From positions 1 through 13,322 of the forward strand of contig CABSQC010000010.1 in NCBI GenBank assembly GCA_902479835.1: a DNA stretch of 13,322 bases. Direction: 5' to 3'. The notes beneath the pieces are model-generated. The model was not told the origin of the DNA. It did no database searches and saw nothing but the letters and a program-made list of their open reading frames with translations. Shown in pieces: positions 1-7,713 of this stretch. The first letter of the stretch is position 1, and each line of letters starts with the position of its first letter. The DNA is from an uncultured Streptococcus sp. Lineage in GTDB: Bacteria; Bacillota; Bacilli; Lactobacillales; Streptococcaceae. Position numbers and translations under genes: made by a program.

Positions 1-212
1 CCCTTCTTTTCTCAGTCTACCCAACCTCCGTACTCACCTAAGGAAAGTTTCAAAGAAGATTTTGTCTTTAATAAAAAAGACCGGATTACTCCAATCTTTT
101 CACTTTTCTCTCTAAGAAAATCAAAGAATAAACAAGGTTTCAATGATGAAATCGTCGGCAGTAACCTAATAAAGAAGTCTACAAATTTATCTTTGGTTTT
201 CGACGAGAGGAA
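1..212. other. Region downstream of spxB, no gene seen
   Basis: No supportable gene. On the minus strand this is the 3' flank of spxB. I see no textbook GC-rich terminator right after the stop. The only small inverted repeat is GTCTTT (64-69) with AAAGAC (76-81), which is weak and AT-rich. Positions 27-51 hold a 25-base sequence repeated at 12283-12307. Where spxB transcription ends cannot be decided from this sequence. Confidence 0.6.
27..51 (-). repeat. 25-base intergenic repeat, copy 1
   Basis: An exact 25-base match to 12283-12307 in the same orientation, with core CCGTACTCACCTAAGG on the plus strand. Both copies lie in intergenic DNA downstream of a minus-strand gene (spxB here, msrAB for the other). 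The flanks differ: ccaacc precedes this copy and ctgacg precedes the other. An exact 25-mer shared by two unrelated intergenic regions is very unlikely by chance, so I infer a dispersed repeat or the edge of a larger element. Confidence 0.75.
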
Positions 213-1988
213 TTATTTGATTGCGCGTGATTGCAATCCTTCTTCTTCCAAGAAGAGGCGGAATGGGACGAGTTCTTCTGCTTCGTATTTTTCCTTAAAT
301 GCTTTGATGGCTTCTTCTGAGTGTTGTTTTGGATCCAACTCAAGTACTTCTACTGGAAGGGGACGGTGTTGCGTGATGCGGGCATCAATGACAACAGTCT
401 TACCTTCTTTGTTCAATTTAACAGCTTCTGCAACGACTGCATCGATATCTTCGATACGGTTTACAGTGAACCCAACAGCACCTTGCGCTTCAGCAATTTT
501 AGCATAGTCAGCATTAGGGAAGTCACAACCAAACAAGTGTTTGTTTGTGTCTTCGTATTTGTCCTTGATGAAGGCATATTTACCATTTGAGAAGACAACG
601 TTGATAACTGGAAGGTCGTATTGAACGTTTGTGATAACGTCTGGGTAGCACATGTTGAATGCACCGTCACCCATGATGTTCCATACTTGGCGATCTGGAT
701 TGTCTTTCTTAGCAGCGATACCACCAGGAAGGGCAATACCCATTGTCGCAAAGAGTGGAGATGTACGCCACATGTTCTTAGGTGTCATGTGAAGGTGACG
801 AGTAGATGTTTGAGTAGTGTCCCCTACGTCGATTGAGTAGATAGCGTCTTGATCAGCATGTTTGTTGATTGCATTGTAAACTTGATACAATTGCAATTCA
901 CCCTCAGTTTTACCTTCGAGTTTGTTCATGTAATCACGCCAGTTTTGGTTGTTCTTCACGTTTGCACGCCACCATGGAGTAGACTCAACTGGGTTTACTT
1001 TATCAAGGATAGCTTTGGCTGCTTGACCTGCATCACCAAGGATTGAAGCGTCAAGGGCATGACGTTTCCCAAGTTTGTAAGGGTCGATATCCACTTGGAT
1101 GAATTTTTCAGTGTTCTTGAAGGCTTCATAAACTTCAGCAAATGGGAAGTTTGAACCAAGGAAAAGAACTGTGTCTGCTTCAAAGACCACTTCGTTGGCT
1201 GGTTTCCAACCAACACGGTAAGCAGAACCTGTCAAACCTTCATAGTTCCATTCGAAAGCTTCAAAGTTTTTACCAGTTGTAATGATTGGTGCTTTGATTT
1301 TACGTGACAATTCAGTGATCACTTCACCAGATTTAACACCACCGTAACCAGCATAGATCACTGGGCGTTCCGCATTGTTCAAGATTTCAACAGCTTTGTT
1401 GATTTCAACTTCGTTCAAAGCAGGAGCGATGAATGAACGCTCGTATGAACCTGATCCATAGTATGAGTTTTCGTCGATTTCTTGGAAACCGAAGTTTACT
1501 GGGATTTCAACAACAGCTGGACCTTTTTTAGAAACTGCAGCACGGCAAGCTTCATCAATCACTTTTGGCAATTGTTCTGCGTAAGCTACACGTTTGTTGT
1601 ATACAGCGATACCATTGTACATTGGGTTTTGGTTCAATTCTTGGAAGGCATCCAAGTTCAACTCGTTAACTGGACGTGATCCAAGAATCGCAAGGAATGG
1701 AGTGTTATCCATCGCTGCATCGTAAACACCATTGATCAAGTGAGTCGCACCAGGTCCACCTGAACCAACTGCAACCCCGATAGAGCCGCCAAATTTAGCT
1801 TGCATAACTGCTGCAAGAGCACCAGTTTCTTCGTGGCGAACTTGCAAGAAACGGATATCTTTGTCTTCAGCCAAAGCGTCCATCAATGAGCTAAGTGTTC
1901 CTGATGGGATCCCATAGATCGTGTCTACGCCCCATGTTTTCAATACGTTCAACATTGCTGCAGATGCAGTAATTTTCCCTTGAGTCAT
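213..1988 (-). CDS. spxB: Pyruvate oxidase, H2O2-forming (SpxB)
   Basis: This 591-residue protein is a ThDP- and FAD-dependent pyruvate oxidase. It converts pyruvate, phosphate and O2 to acetyl phosphate, CO2 and H2O2 in the cytoplasm. The length is what I expect for streptococcal SpxB. Visible features are the N-terminal ThDP-binding (PYR) domain with RHEE at 51-54 (catalytic Glu about 53), a central FAD-binding domain (roughly 190-330), and the C-terminal ThDP domain with the metal/diphosphate motif GDG at 440-442 closing at N468. The start is supported by AAAGGAG 7 bases upstream. It lies 361 bases after copA, separated by a terminator and with its own promoter region, so it is a separate unit. 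The leader has a cre-like site, consistent with the known CcpA control of spxB in oral streptococci. The codon choice looks highly biased, as in abundant proteins. Confidence 0.96.
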   Translation of the reverse strand: MTQGKITASAAMLNVLKTWGVDTIYGIPSGTLSSLMDALAEDKDIRFLQVRHEETGALAAVMQAKFGGSIGVAVGSGGPGATHLINGVYDAAMDNTPFLAILGSRPVNELNLDAFQELNQNPMYNGIAVYNKRVAYAEQLPKVIDEACRAAVSKKGPAVVEIPVNFGFQEIDENSYYGSGSYERSFIAPALNEVEINKAVEILNNAERPVIYAGYGGVKSGEVITELSRKIKAPIITTGKNFEAFEWNYEGLTGSAYRVGWKPANEVVFEADTVLFLGSNFPFAEVYEAFKNTEKFIQVDIDPYKLGKRHALDASILGDAGQAAKAILDKVNPVESTPWWRANVKNNQNWRDYMNKLEGKTEGELQLYQVYNAINKHADQDAIYSIDVGDTTQTSTRHLHMTPKNMWRTSPLFATMGIALPGGIAAKKDNPDRQVWNIMGDGAFNMCYPDVITNVQYDLPVINVVFSNGKYAFIKDKYEDTNKHLFGCDFPNADYAKIAEAQGAVGFTVNRIEDIDAVVAEAVKLNKEGKTVVIDARITQHRPLPVEVLELDPKQHSEEAIKAFKEKYEAEELVPFRLFLEEEGLQSRAIK

Positions 1989-2099
1989 TCTAACTCTCCT
2001 TTATTTCTAATTTGATCCTGAAAAATGAAGCACAGCGCTTCTACTTCATCTTTGTGATCAAAGCTCGTCTTGAAAATGAATTTATTCTGACCATTCTCA

Positions 2100-2114
2100 T
2101 GAAAACGTTTTACA
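2100..2114. promoter_or_regulatory. cre-like site (possible CcpA binding) in spxB leader
   Basis: The plus strand reads TGAAAACGTTTTACA, with a GAAAACGTTTT core. It matches 12 of 14 positions of the TGWAANCGNTNWCA cre consensus, the end being AC instead of CA. It lies just downstream of the TATAAT at 2120-2125, where a bound CcpA could block initiation or elongation. CcpA control of spxB is known in oral streptococci; binding at this exact site is my inference. Confidence 0.5.
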
Positions 2115-2241
2115 AAACGATTATAGAACTAATTTAACACAAAGAGATTCACATGTATAAGGATCTGCTCAGAGATGCTCAATCCCTATTACATAACAGA
2201 TGCTGAATTTGAGAAATTTTCACAAACTATCTTATAATAGG

Positions 2242-2260
2242 ATATTTTATTATAAAATAT
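2242..2260. repeat. 19-base AT-only palindrome upstream of spxB
   Basis: ATATTTTATTATAAAATAT is a perfect palindrome around a central T, between the copA terminator and the spxB promoter candidates. It could be a regulator site or an AT-rich UP-like element. A palindrome made only of A and T is easier to get by chance, so the meaning is uncertain. Confidence 0.4.
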
Positions 2261-2296
2261 ATGCTTCTGTTTTCCCTTGTGGCTGTAAGAAAAGAC

Positions 2297-2342
2297 AAAA
2301 AAGTGGTACAGAATCTTAAATGAATTCTGTACTACTTTTTTT
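2297..2342 (-). terminator. Intrinsic terminator of the cop operon (bidirectional shape)
   Basis: The arms at 2297-2314 and 2324-2342 pair over about 18 bases with one G-U type mismatch, around a 9-base loop. One side runs into T-tracts on either strand. It begins about 8 bases past the copA stop, so it most likely ends copY-cupA-copA transcription and insulates spxB. Confidence 0.85.
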
Positions 2343-2349
2343 GTTGAGT

Positions 2350-4572
2350 CTAATCAATTTTCGCAACATTGAGAAGCAGAGAGCTAGTCAAAACAGACAA
2401 AGAACTAAGGGCCATGGCAAGACCTGCTAGTTCTGGATTAAGGGTCAATCCCAGTCCTACAAAGACTCCAGCAGCAATTGGAAGCCCAAGGATATTGTAG
2501 ATAGAGGCCCAGAAGAGATTGAGTAAGATCCTGCGGAAGGTCTTTTGACTCATGTCAAAGGCGCGCACAACGCCAAGCAAATCATTTTGCGTGAGCACGA
2601 TGCCACCGGACTCGATCGCAATATCCGTTCCAGATCCCATAGCGATCCCCACATCCGCGATCGAGAGAGCTGGAGCATCATTGATCCCATCTCCAACAAA
2701 CGCGACCTTGCTAGCTTCTTGCAGTTTTTGGATGGCGCTAGCTTTTTCTTGAGGAAGGACATCAGCAATGACGGTGTCAATTCCCACTTGCTTAGCAATA
2801 GCTTGGGCCACCCGTTCATTATCCCCCGTTAACATGACCGTTTTCAAGCCCCGTTCTTTGAGCTTTTTGATCGCTTCTTTTGAGCTGGCCTTCGGAGCAT
2901 CTTGAATGGCAATCAAGCCAATCACTTGCCCATCCACAGACAAACTGATCACTGTTTTGGCCTGCTCTTGCAACTCTACCATCCGTTTTTCAAGCTCCGG
3001 ATCCATCGCTGTCCCGTCATGAAGTTTGCCATTTCCCAAGGTCACCAACTGCTGGTCGATCTGACCTTGGACCCCTTTTCCTTCAATCGCTTGGAAGTTT
3101 TCCACAGGGGATAACACCAAACCTTTTTCTTCTGCTTGGGATAACACCGCTTGGGCTAGTGGATGTTCTGAAAAAGTTTCAAGACTAGCAGCCAGTGTCA
3201 AGACACGCGCTTCATCTCCTACAACATCGGTTACAAGTGGTTGACCAATAGTAATAGTCCCTGTCTTATCAAACACAACGGTTTGAATCTTTTGCACTTC
3301 TTGAAGAACTGTTCCATTTTTAATCAGAACCCCCATCTTGGCACTACGGCCGGTTCCGACCATCAGGGCTGTTGGGGTTGCTAAACCAAGGGCACAAGGA
3401 CAGGCAATAATGAGGACAGAGACTGCATAGAGCATGGCCTCTTGAAGCGACGCGCCCAGAAGCACGGACCAAACCCAGAAAGTCGCAATGGCCAAAATCG
3501 TCACCACTGGAACAAAGATACCTGAAATCTTATCCGTCAAATCTTGAATGGGAGCACGACTGGATTGGGCCATTTTTACAAAGTCCACAATTTGAGATAA
3601 GAGGGTCTCACTACCGACTTTTTCAGCCTTAAAGAGAATGGTCCCATTGCTGTTGATAGTGGAGCCGATAACTGCATCACCAACTGATTTTTCCACAGGC
3701 AAGCTTTCACCTGTCACCATCGACTCATCAATGGTCGTACTTCCTTCTACAATCGTCCCATCAACCGCAATCTTTTCCCCAGGACGGACCCGAATCAAGT
3801 CATCAATTTGGATATCTTCTGCCGCCACCTCGACATAGTTCCCATCACGGAGAACTTGAGCCGTTTTTGCCTGCAAATCCAACAACTTTTCCACAGCCTC
3901 AGAGGCATTGTTACGCATCCGTTCTTCAAAGATTTGCCCTAAGAGGATAAAGAAGATGATAAAACCCGCAGCCTCAAAGTATACTGGCTGACCAGTAAAA
4001 AGGGCAAATACACTATAGACATAGGCTACCAGGGTTCCAAGAGCTACCAAGGTATCCATATTGGAATGGTGCTTCTTAAATGAGGCCCAGGCACTCTTGA
4101 TAAAAGGTACTCCTGCTACCAACATGATCGGCGTTGTCGCTAGAAAAGTCCCCCAGCGACTGACTGGATGGGAGACAAATCCTGCCCACATCCCAATCAT
4201 CAAGATCAATAAAGGAAGGGTAAAGATACTAGTAATCCAAAAGCGACCCCGTAAATTTAAGACACGACGGCGTTTTTCCAAAACCGTGTAGGAACCCTTT
4301 TGCATCTTCATTCCACATGAAAACTCAAAGTCCCCTGTTTCTGTCGGGGTAAAGGATATCACCTTATCCACACCGACTTCCAAAGGCTCTAAAATCCCCT
4401 GATCTTCAAACAAAATTTCCTTGTAACAGCCGGAAGGATTGACCCGATGGAAGGTGATTTCAGCAGGGATCCCTTTTTGAAGTTGAAATTCTTTGGGACT
4501 ATAGCCCTTTTCTGCTGTAATACGGATCTTTTGCACTCCGTTTTCCATAGCTGCTTTTTGTTTTTCTACCAT
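2350..4572 (-). CDS. copA: Copper-exporting P1B-type ATPase CopA with N-terminal cupredoxin-like domain
   Basis: This 740-residue membrane pump exports Cu(I) using ATP. In order: a cupredoxin-like domain (about 15-98) with Cys49 and a CGMKM motif (86-90); membrane helices from about 111; the actuator TGES (287-290); the CPC ion-channel motif (391-393); the phosphorylation site DKTGT (435-439); the SEHP nucleotide-site motif (468-471); the hinge GDGIND (627-632); and two final helices. The usual CxxC heavy-metal domain is absent; the N-terminal domain resembles CupA next door instead. I chose the ATG at 4572 because AAAGGAG (4578-4584) lies 5 bases upstream. An in-frame ATG at 4593 has no such site and sits inside cupA. 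The ribosome site overlaps the cupA stop codon, suggesting translational coupling. Confidence 0.95.
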   Translation of the reverse strand: MVEKQKAAMENGVQKIRITAEKGYSPKEFQLQKGIPAEITFHRVNPSGCYKEILFEDQGILEPLEVGVDKVISFTPTETGDFEFSCGMKMQKGSYTVLEKRRRVLNLRGRFWITSIFTLPLLILMIGMWAGFVSHPVSRWGTFLATTPIMLVAGVPFIKSAWASFKKHHSNMDTLVALGTLVAYVYSVFALFTGQPVYFEAAGFIIFFILLGQIFEERMRNNASEAVEKLLDLQAKTAQVLRDGNYVEVAAEDIQIDDLIRVRPGEKIAVDGTIVEGSTTIDESMVTGESLPVEKSVGDAVIGSTINSNGTILFKAEKVGSETLLSQIVDFVKMAQSSRAPIQDLTDKISGIFVPVVTILAIATFWVWSVLLGASLQEAMLYAVSVLIIACPCALGLATPTALMVGTGRSAKMGVLIKNGTVLQEVQKIQTVVFDKTGTITIGQPLVTDVVGDEARVLTLAASLETFSEHPLAQAVLSQAEEKGLVLSPVENFQAIEGKGVQGQIDQQLVTLGNGKLHDGTAMDPELEKRMVELQEQAKTVISLSVDGQVIGLIAIQDAPKASSKEAIKKLKERGLKTVMLTGDNERVAQAIAKQVGIDTVIADVLPQEKASAIQKLQEASKVAFVGDGINDAPALSIADVGIAMGSGTDIAIESGGIVLTQNDLLGVVRAFDMSQKTFRRILLNLFWASIYNILGLPIAAGVFVGLGLTLNPELAGLAMALSSLSVLTSSLLLNVAKID

Positions 4573-4577
4573 ACCTA

Positions 4578-4584
4578 CTCCTTT
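4578..4584 (-). promoter_or_regulatory. copA ribosome binding site overlapping the cupA stop
   Basis: AAAGGAG on the minus strand, 5 bases before ATG 4572. Its 5' end shares bases with the TAA stop of cupA (4585-4583). This decides the copA start and implies that ribosomes ending cupA can start copA. Confidence 0.8.
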
Positions 4585-4954
4585 ATTCCACAATCATTTG
4601 ACCATGCATCATGTTCATTCCACATGAATACCCATATTCGCCCGCTTTTTCTGGCGTAATTTCAATGACATGTTTTTCACCTAAAGGCAAATCTTCATGA
4701 ACGCCAAAATCTGGAAAGATCACTTGAGCCAGACATGAAGATGGATCCTTGCGATTAAAGATGATCCGGGCTGGAACATTCTTTTTCAGGACAATGGTTT
4801 CAGGCGAATAGCCCCCCATGACTTCGACTTCAATTTCTTGATAACCTGATTTCTGACGAGCGTGGCCGCTTACCTTTTCATGCTCTGCAAAGAACCACCA
4901 AGCAATAAAAGCAACCACAAGTAAACAAACAATACTAATCAACAATCCAAACAT
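4583..4954 (-). CDS. cupA: Membrane-anchored cupredoxin-like copper chaperone CupA
   Basis: This 123-residue protein has one N-terminal membrane segment (residues 2-22, FGLLISIV...AWWFF) followed by a cupredoxin-like domain. Candidate Cu(I) ligands are Cys74 (in DPSSC) and the C-terminal cluster Cys111, Met113, Met115, Met116 and Met120, with His117. This pattern and size match pneumococcal CupA, a surface/membrane Cu(I) chaperone that hands copper to CopA. The domain resembles the CopA N-terminus: NPSGC and CGMKM there, DPSSC and CGMNM here. It is the middle gene of copY-cupA-copA, starting 15 bases after the copY stop with AAGGA 8 bases upstream. The transfer role is family knowledge; the ligand assignments are read by comparison. 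Confidence 0.93.
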   Translation of the reverse strand: MFGLLISIVCLLVVAFIAWWFFAEHEKVSGHARQKSGYQEIEVEVMGGYSPETIVLKKNVPARIIFNRKDPSSCLAQVIFPDFGVHEDLPLGEKHVIEITPEKAGEYGYSCGMNMMHGQMIVE

Positions 4955-4969
4955 GGAATTTCCTTCTTT

Positions 4970-5368
4970 CTATGACATACAATTGCAAGGGACTGTTTCG
5001 ACAGCCTCTGCTTTCTTTTCTTCCAGGACCTGCTGCAGCTGATTAAGATCTGCAAGCGTAAAGTCACTCGCCTGAATCAAGTTTTCAAGCACCTGTACAA
5101 TTCTTTTTGAGCAAACCTTGTCTTTCACCTCCTCAACCACCAAGTCTAAACTCTGGTCCTGCGTCAACAATGCCGAGTAAACAAAGGCTTTGCCTGTTTT
5201 TTCTCTAGTCAAGCACCCCTTTTCCACCAAGCGGAACAAGAGGGTCTTGATGGTCGACTTCGACCAGTCAAAGCGCTCGGACAAGACGGCGATCAAATCC
5301 GTGCTGGTCTGCTTGCCTTCCATCCAGATTATCTTCATGATGCGCCATTCCGCATTGGAAATTTGCAT
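4970..5368 (-). CDS. copY: CopY, copper-responsive repressor of the cop operon
   Basis: This 132-residue BlaI/MecI-family winged-helix repressor has a DNA-binding domain at about 1-70 and a C-terminal dimer/metal part. Cysteines are at 52, 84 or so (KVCSKR), and in a terminal CNC close to the end. Enterococcal CopY has two CxC pairs (CxCx4CxC). Only one is present here, as I recall for pneumococcal CopY. Family knowledge: Zn-bound CopY represses, and Cu(I) at the CxC cysteines releases DNA. The start is supported by AAAGGAGA just upstream. It is the first gene of the operon and is preceded by two operator boxes, so it is very likely autoregulated. Confidence 0.93.
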   Translation of the reverse strand: MQISNAEWRIMKIIWMEGKQTSTDLIAVLSERFDWSKSTIKTLLFRLVEKGCLTREKTGKAFVYSALLTQDQSLDLVVEEVKDKVCSKRIVQVLENLIQASDFTLADLNQLQQVLEEKKAEAVETVPCNCMS

Positions 5369-5387
5369 GGCTTCTCCTTTCTAAATC

Positions 5388-5397
5388 TACATTTGTA
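5388..5397. promoter_or_regulatory. copY operator: cop operator box, promoter-distal (CopY site)
   Basis: TACATTTGTA is an exact match to the KACANNTGTA copper-operator consensus. It lies 19 bases upstream of the copY start codon and just downstream of the expected transcription start. Confidence 0.85.
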
Positions 5398-5411
5398 AAT
5401 CTTATGATGCT

Positions 5412-5440
5412 ATTTTACACCTAAGATTTACATTTGTCAA
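5412..5440 (-). promoter_or_regulatory. Promoter of copY-cupA-copA
   Basis: On the minus strand: TTGACA (5440-5435), a 17-base spacer, TAAAAT (5417-5412). The -35 box is perfect and shares bases with the upstream operator box. Initiation is expected near 5405, between the two operator boxes, so CopY would cover the promoter on both sides. Confidence 0.85.
5429..5438. promoter_or_regulatory. copY operator: cop operator box, overlapping the -35 element
   Basis: The minus strand reads GACAAATGTA, an exact match to KACANNTGTA. Its GACA is the end of the TTGACA -35 box. The centres of the two boxes are 41 bases apart, close to four helical turns, so two CopY dimers could sit on the same face of the DNA. 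Confidence 0.85.
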
Positions 5441-5451
5441 CAAAAAGTTTT

Positions 5452-5481
5452 TAAAAAAACAAATCTTCCTTTGAAGATTTG
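5452..5481 (-). terminator. Intrinsic terminator after the GDSL esterase gene
   Basis: The arms CAAATCTTC (5460-5468) and GAAGATTTG (5473-5481) form a perfect 9-base stem with a 4-base loop. On the minus strand it runs into seven T's (5459-5453). It separates the HAD/GDSL unit from the cop promoter. Confidence 0.85.
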
Positions 5482-5516
5482 TCTAGTTGGGCTTTTTTCG
5501 CTCCCTATTTTTGTCT

Positions 5517-6149
5517 CTATAATATCTCCTGCAGAGCTTGAGCTAGGATGCGGTAACCAGCCACACTTAAATGGAGGCCATCTGTCGTATAGGCTTCTGC
5601 CAACTGCCCCTTTTCATCCAATAAAGACGAATACACATCGACATAGCTGACCTGGTGGTAGGCCTGAGCCAATTCGCGATAGGCCTGGTTGAGGGACTGA
5701 ATTTTTTCATTGGTCCGCACATAGACCTTTTGTTTGTAGCGCTCTTCTTGACTCACCGGTAAAACCGAGATCAGGTTGATGTGGGTCAGCGGAAAATCTC
5801 GCATAATTGCTTGTAAGACCGCTTCTACATTGTCTAGGGTTTCCTTTTGAGGAATTTCTTTTCCGATATCATTGGTCCCGATCAAGAGAAAGATCTGATC
5901 CACCGCCGTTCCAAAGACATGGGCGTCTAGATGCTCACGAAGGAGATCCGTCTTATAGCCTCGCACTCCTCGATTGACCATGTGCTTAGGACTTTGTAAT
6001 AGTTCATGAATAGGAAAATACTCCATGATAGAGTCCCCGATAAAGATCAAACCAGGCTCCTTCAGAGGGGCTTGATTGAGCTCCCGATAGGTTGTTAAAA
6101 TTTTCTCCTGCTCCTTTAAGAGCCAGTCTTCTAACAGTTGTACCGCCAT
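5517..6149 (-). CDS. GDSL/SGNH-family esterase or lipase
   Basis: This 210-residue SGNH hydrolase has block I FIGDS (Ser40 nucleophile), block II around NRGVRG (59-64), block III GTND (Asn93) and block V DGLHLS with Asp190 and His193. All four SGNH residues are therefore present and the enzyme is probably active. It has no signal peptide or membrane segment, so it is likely cytoplasmic. The family includes acyl esterases and platelet-activating-factor acetylhydrolase-like proteins; the substrate here is not readable. Its ATG follows the TAG of the HAD gene with no gap, and its ribosome site (AAAGGAAAG) lies inside the end of that gene, so the two are almost certainly cotranscribed and coupled. 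A strong terminator follows. Confidence 0.9.
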   Translation of the reverse strand: MAVQLLEDWLLKEQEKILTTYRELNQAPLKEPGLIFIGDSIMEYFPIHELLQSPKHMVNRGVRGYKTDLLREHLDAHVFGTAVDQIFLLIGTNDIGKEIPQKETLDNVEAVLQAIMRDFPLTHINLISVLPVSQEERYKQKVYVRTNEKIQSLNQAYRELAQAYHQVSYVDVYSSLLDEKGQLAEAYTTDGLHLSVAGYRILAQALQEIL

Positions 6150-6998
6150 CTACTTCTTTCCTTTCACTTGTTCCCAGAGGGTCAGTCCTAGATACTCTTC
6201 GATCACTTGGTAGACACCGCCTTCTTGATGGCTCGGCGCTAGGTGTTTGGCAACAGCCTTGACAGCTTCTTCTGCATTGGCCACAGCATAGGAGTGACCA
6301 GCCATTTCAAGCATTTCGATGTCGTTTCCGCTATCCCCAAAGGCCATGACCTGACTAGCATCGAGCTGCCATTTCTCCATTAATTGAGCCAGTCCCCAAG
6401 CCTTGTGAATGCCTGCTTGTAAGAGATCCATGCTCCCAAAACCGCTCGAAACCGCCATGAGCTGATCTCCAAAAGCCTGTTGGACTTCCCGACTCACTTG
6501 ATCAAGACGATCCAAGCCAACCACCAAGCTCATTTTAAGCACCTGGTCAAACAAATCGGCTGTCAATTCCGGAACAAACTTCATTCGCTTGTACAAGGCT
6601 TCAATCACTTCCGGCTGCATGAATTTTTCAACTTCTGTAAAGACCGTGCCTTCCTTGACAAAGCCACCATTGACAGCTGATACAACCAACTGATCTGAAA
6701 TTTCCCGGCCCTTAAAATAAGCAAGAACCGCCTCCACCAATTCCCGATCCCAGAATTTTCCTAGAACCATCTGGTCATTCTCAAAAATCCGAGCTCCATT
6801 GGCGACGACCAGGGTCACCCGCTTGACCAAGGGACCCAAGAGCTGGCGCATGCGATGGATTTCATTTCCCGTCGCAATGACAAAGCGAATCCCTTTTTGA
6901 TCCAAGTGGTCCAACAGCCTTTCCAGACGCGGAAGGTCCACCTCTCCTCGCTCATCTAATAAGGTTCCATCCATATCTGTTGCAATCAACTTAATCAT
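6150..6998 (-). CDS. Cof-type HAD-superfamily phosphatase
   Basis: This 282-residue HAD hydrolase of the Cof/YidA type (class IIB cap) removes phosphate from small phosphorylated metabolites in the cytoplasm. Motif I is DMDGT with nucleophile Asp8 and Asp10, motif II is ATG (42-44), the conserved lysine is about Lys199, and motif IV is GDSGND (221-226). The exact substrate (sugar phosphate, flavin or PLP type) cannot be told. I start it at 6998, where MIKLIATDMDGT is the normal family beginning and AAAAGG lies 9 bases upstream. An in-frame ATG at 7076 lies upstream of the -10 box at 7045-7050 and would not be transcribed from that promoter. It is the first gene of a pair with the GDSL esterase. 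Confidence 0.92.
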   Translation of the reverse strand: MIKLIATDMDGTLLDERGEVDLPRLERLLDHLDQKGIRFVIATGNEIHRMRQLLGPLVKRVTLVVANGARIFENDQMVLGKFWDRELVEAVLAYFKGREISDQLVVSAVNGGFVKEGTVFTEVEKFMQPEVIEALYKRMKFVPELTADLFDQVLKMSLVVGLDRLDQVSREVQQAFGDQLMAVSSGFGSMDLLQAGIHKAWGLAQLMEKWQLDASQVMAFGDSGNDIEMLEMAGHSYAVANAEEAVKAVAKHLAPSHQEGGVYQVIEEYLGLTLWEQVKGKK

Positions 6999-7044
6999 AC
7001 AATCTAACCTTTTCCCTTTCATAGGGTGCAAACTATCTGTTCCC

Positions 7045-7053
7045 ATTATACCA
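7045..7053 (-). promoter_or_regulatory. Extended -10 promoter of the HAD/GDSL pair
   Basis: The minus strand reads TGGTATAAT, an extended -10 (TGN plus perfect TATAAT at 7050-7045). The nearest -35 candidate, TTGACT, is only 14 bases away, too close, so the extended -10 probably does the work. Initiation near 7038 gives a leader of about 40 nt before ATG 6998. Confidence 0.7.
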
Positions 7054-7069
7054 CAGATCAAGCAAGTCA

Positions 7070-7095
7070 AAACCACCCGTGAAAACAGGTGGTTT
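7070..7095 (-). terminator. Probable terminator after the HD-domain gene
   Basis: The arms AAACCACC (7070-7077) and GGTGGTTT (7088-7095) form an 8-base stem with a 10-base loop, about 40 bases after the HD gene stop. The T-tract is short on the minus strand (TTTTG), so it may be leaky and let some transcription into the HAD gene. Confidence 0.6.
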
Positions 7096-7134
7096 ACTTT
7101 TAGTTTGAAAGTTGCTACTAAAGACCAAGTGATA

Positions 7135-7713
7135 TCATAAGTATAATCCCTTTTCTACACTTTCCTGAACCAACTCTTCCGTCAGTTTCCATAACGCTTT
7201 GGACTCACTTTTTATAAATTTTTTCTTTTCTAATACCATCTCGGAACGGATATGATCGGGATTGTAGTTTACTTCTGATGCTTCCAAGTGATTGATCAGT
7301 GGTACCAATGCATCAATCACTCTTGCATATCTTGCCTCAGGACTCTGCCCTTTTTCAAACTCCAACCACGAATTTTTCATATTCAAATAGGTTGCTTCCG
7401 GAAGGAGGCTCATTGTTTTTTCTATAGATGCGAGCTCTCTATCATGAGCATGAACCTTTTTTTCATCATCAAACACCCAAGTATCTCCGGCATAAATCTC
7501 ACCTAAATCATGAATCAATAACAGAAACATGACCTTTTCCATATTCAATTTTTCAGGATAATAATCTTGAAAGACCATCGCAGCTATCGCACCCTGCCAA
7601 GAATGCTCGGCACTATTTTCGAACCGTCCATCAAGGGTTCTATTAAACCTTGTTACTGACTTTAATTTCTCGATTTCTTTAATAAATTCAACTGTCTGAT
7701 TCAAATCACTCAT
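7135..7713 (-). CDS. HD-domain phosphohydrolase, YfbR/HDDC2-like 5'-deoxynucleotidase type
   Basis: This 192-residue HD-superfamily metal-dependent phosphohydrolase has His37 (AEHSW), the His68-Asp69 pair in LLIHDLGE, Glu72, Asp77 and the downstream Asp134 (RVIDAL). This order fits the HD_3 group, which includes YfbR and HDDC2 5'-deoxynucleotidases acting on dNMPs; the substrate is inferred from the family only. I use ATG 7713 because GGAG lies 5 bases upstream with a stronger GGGAGG just before it, and the protein begins as relatives do. An ORF extension to 7830 looks untranslated. By hand count, sampled 60-base lines are about 28-42% GC against 50-57% in sampled lines of neighbouring genes, so this gene may have been acquired. 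It has terminators on both sides and is a single-gene unit. Confidence 0.85.
   Translation of the reverse strand: MSDLNQTVEFIKEIEKLKSVTRFNRTLDGRFENSAEHSWQGAIAAMVFQDYYPEKLNMEKVMFLLLIHDLGEIYAGDTWVFDDEKKVHAHDRELASIEKTMSLLPEATYLNMKNSWLEFEKGQSPEARYARVIDALVPLINHLEASEVNYNPDHIRSEMVLEKKKFIKSESKALWKLTEELVQESVEKGLYL

Larger units (their letters stand above)
1989..2296 (-). promoter_or_regulatory. spxB promoter and leader region
   Basis: No gene fits here; it is the control region of spxB. One promoter candidate is TTGAGC (2177-2182), 17 bases, TATACA (2154-2159). A second has a perfect TATAAT (2120-2125) but no good -35 box. Either gives a leader of over 100 nt. The leader holds two small inverted repeats: CTTTG/CAAAG (2050-2054, 2059-2063) and GAAGC/GCTTC (2027-2031, 2037-2041). 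Upstream are a direct repeat GATGCTSAAT (2174-2183, 2199-2208) and a 19-base AT palindrome (2242-2260). Which promoter is used cannot be decided from sequence. Confidence 0.55.

Noticed and set aside
2100..2114. Calling the cre-like site a perfect CcpA site
   Set aside because: One end is shifted by a base (TTTTACA instead of TTTTCA), so it is kept only as a near match.
4573..4593. Seven-residue N-terminal extension of CopA
   Set aside because: Its sequence is the cupA stop region and the copA ribosome site itself; ATG 4572 has ideal spacing.
6999..7076. 26-residue N-terminal extension of the HAD phosphatase
   Set aside because: It contains the extended -10 promoter (7045-7053) and precedes the normal MIKLIATDMDGT start.
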